NCBI GenBank assembly: GCA_028285035.1
Contig: JANQQF010000126.1
Coordinates: 62,001 to 126,000 of the forward strand
Length of the DNA: 64,000 nt
Reading direction: 5' to 3'
DNA from: Phycisphaerae bacterium
Lineage (GTDB): Bacteria; Chloroflexota; Anaerolineae; 4572-78; J111
The number at the start of each line of letters is the position of its first letter. Position 1 is the first letter of the stretch. Below, in pieces: positions 63,744 through 64,000 of the stretch. A program made the position numbers and the translations under genes. The notes beneath the pieces were generated by a model. That model did no database searches, was not told the origin of the DNA, and saw only the letters and a program-made list of their open reading frames with translations.

Positions 63744-64000
63744 CTAGTTATCAATAGTACCCTTGTTCTTACGGGCACTCGGTCGCAGACGATTGGCCAG
63801 GGTTTGTTCTAACCGCCCACGTGAATCAAAGCGATGAATTTGGGTTAAAATCCATTCAACAACGGCCTCTCGAAAACTATCAAATCGGCTCGGTTGCGAA
63901 ACATCAATGAGGTTTTGTATATCCGGCAATAAATCCTCATACATTACGGGGAAGGTAATTTCATTGAGAATATCAGGGTGGACCGGAATAACCGAAGCAT
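63744..64000 (-). CDS. Partial gene, C-terminal end only, function unknown
   Basis: The frame is open to the right edge, so the true start lies outside. About 85 codons are visible, with the end SARKNKGTIDN. The visible part (DLLPDIQNLIDV, EAVVEWILTQIHRF) is helical and basic towards the C-terminus. I do not recognise the family. It is 54 bp before the hybrid kinase gene on the same strand. Confidence 0.55.
   Translation of the reverse strand, partial: ASVIPVHPDILNEITFPVMYEDLLPDIQNLIDVSQPSRFDSFREAVVEWILTQIHRFDSRGRLEQTLANRLRPSARKNKGTIDN

Overview
The window looks like one contiguous piece of a bacterial chromosome around its replication origin. Gene content points to Chloroflexota, probably an Anaerolineae-like lineage; this is inferred from protein style, with no rRNA in the window. 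Clues are surface proteins with long Thr/Pro linkers, GAF-rich signalling proteins, a MocR-type regulator, Zn-less anti-sigma factor, AT-leaning codon use and chromosomal housekeeping genes. Origin markers are a perfect 16-bp parS palindrome (943-958), dnaN (3291-4439), dnaA (32864-34282) with DnaA-box clusters on both sides, and lon. dnaA and dnaN are about 29 kb apart rather than adjacent.

Layout. 1-4.6 kb: end of a polyprenyl-phosphate sugar transferase, parS, a methyltransferase, a surface protein with an LPDSG tail, dnaN and a MITE-like palindrome. 4.6-13 kb: PAP2 phosphatase, then a leftward probable operon led by a MocR/PdxR-like regulator and ending in pdxS, an IclR regulator and a second aminotransferase. 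13-15 kb: HU and an MFS transporter. 15-26 kb: a GAF-GAF class III nucleotide cyclase, a membrane-anchored metallopeptidase, a Trm112-like protein, and four adjacent leftward genes for related single-pass surface proteins. The last of these carries four cNMP-binding domains before its membrane segment. 26-32 kb: tRNA-Leu, ECF sigma and anti-sigma, a receiver protein, rsmI and selA. 32-39.8 kb: dnaA with bipartite oriC, lon, an intact IS element and ychF.

39.9-64 kb: a pentapeptide-repeat/TIR fusion, a ureohydrolase, small metabolic enzymes, two tRNA-Ser genes, a glycosyltransferase, a degenerate histidine kinase, an HTH protein with two tiny overlapping genes, a 1.0 k-residue glycosidase-like/O-antigen-ligase fusion, MBL-fold and YtoQ proteins, Fur next to a FetAB-type exporter, an S51-peptidase-like protein with a cysteinyl-tRNA-synthetase-like tail, two Gfo/Idh/MocA oxidoreductases (one fused to a ThuA-like domain), a monooxygenase-like protein and a large hybrid histidine kinase. 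A further gene runs off the right edge.

The best candidate for an undescribed system is the 15.2-26.1 kb block. A soluble nucleotide cyclase lies close to an operon of transmembrane proteins that share a Cys-containing extracellular domain ending in FxRT(F/W/Y). One member has a cytosolic array of four cNMP modules, only one of which keeps the phosphate-binding Arg. It could be a cAMP-gated or inside-out cell-surface system; this is an inference from architecture and proximity.
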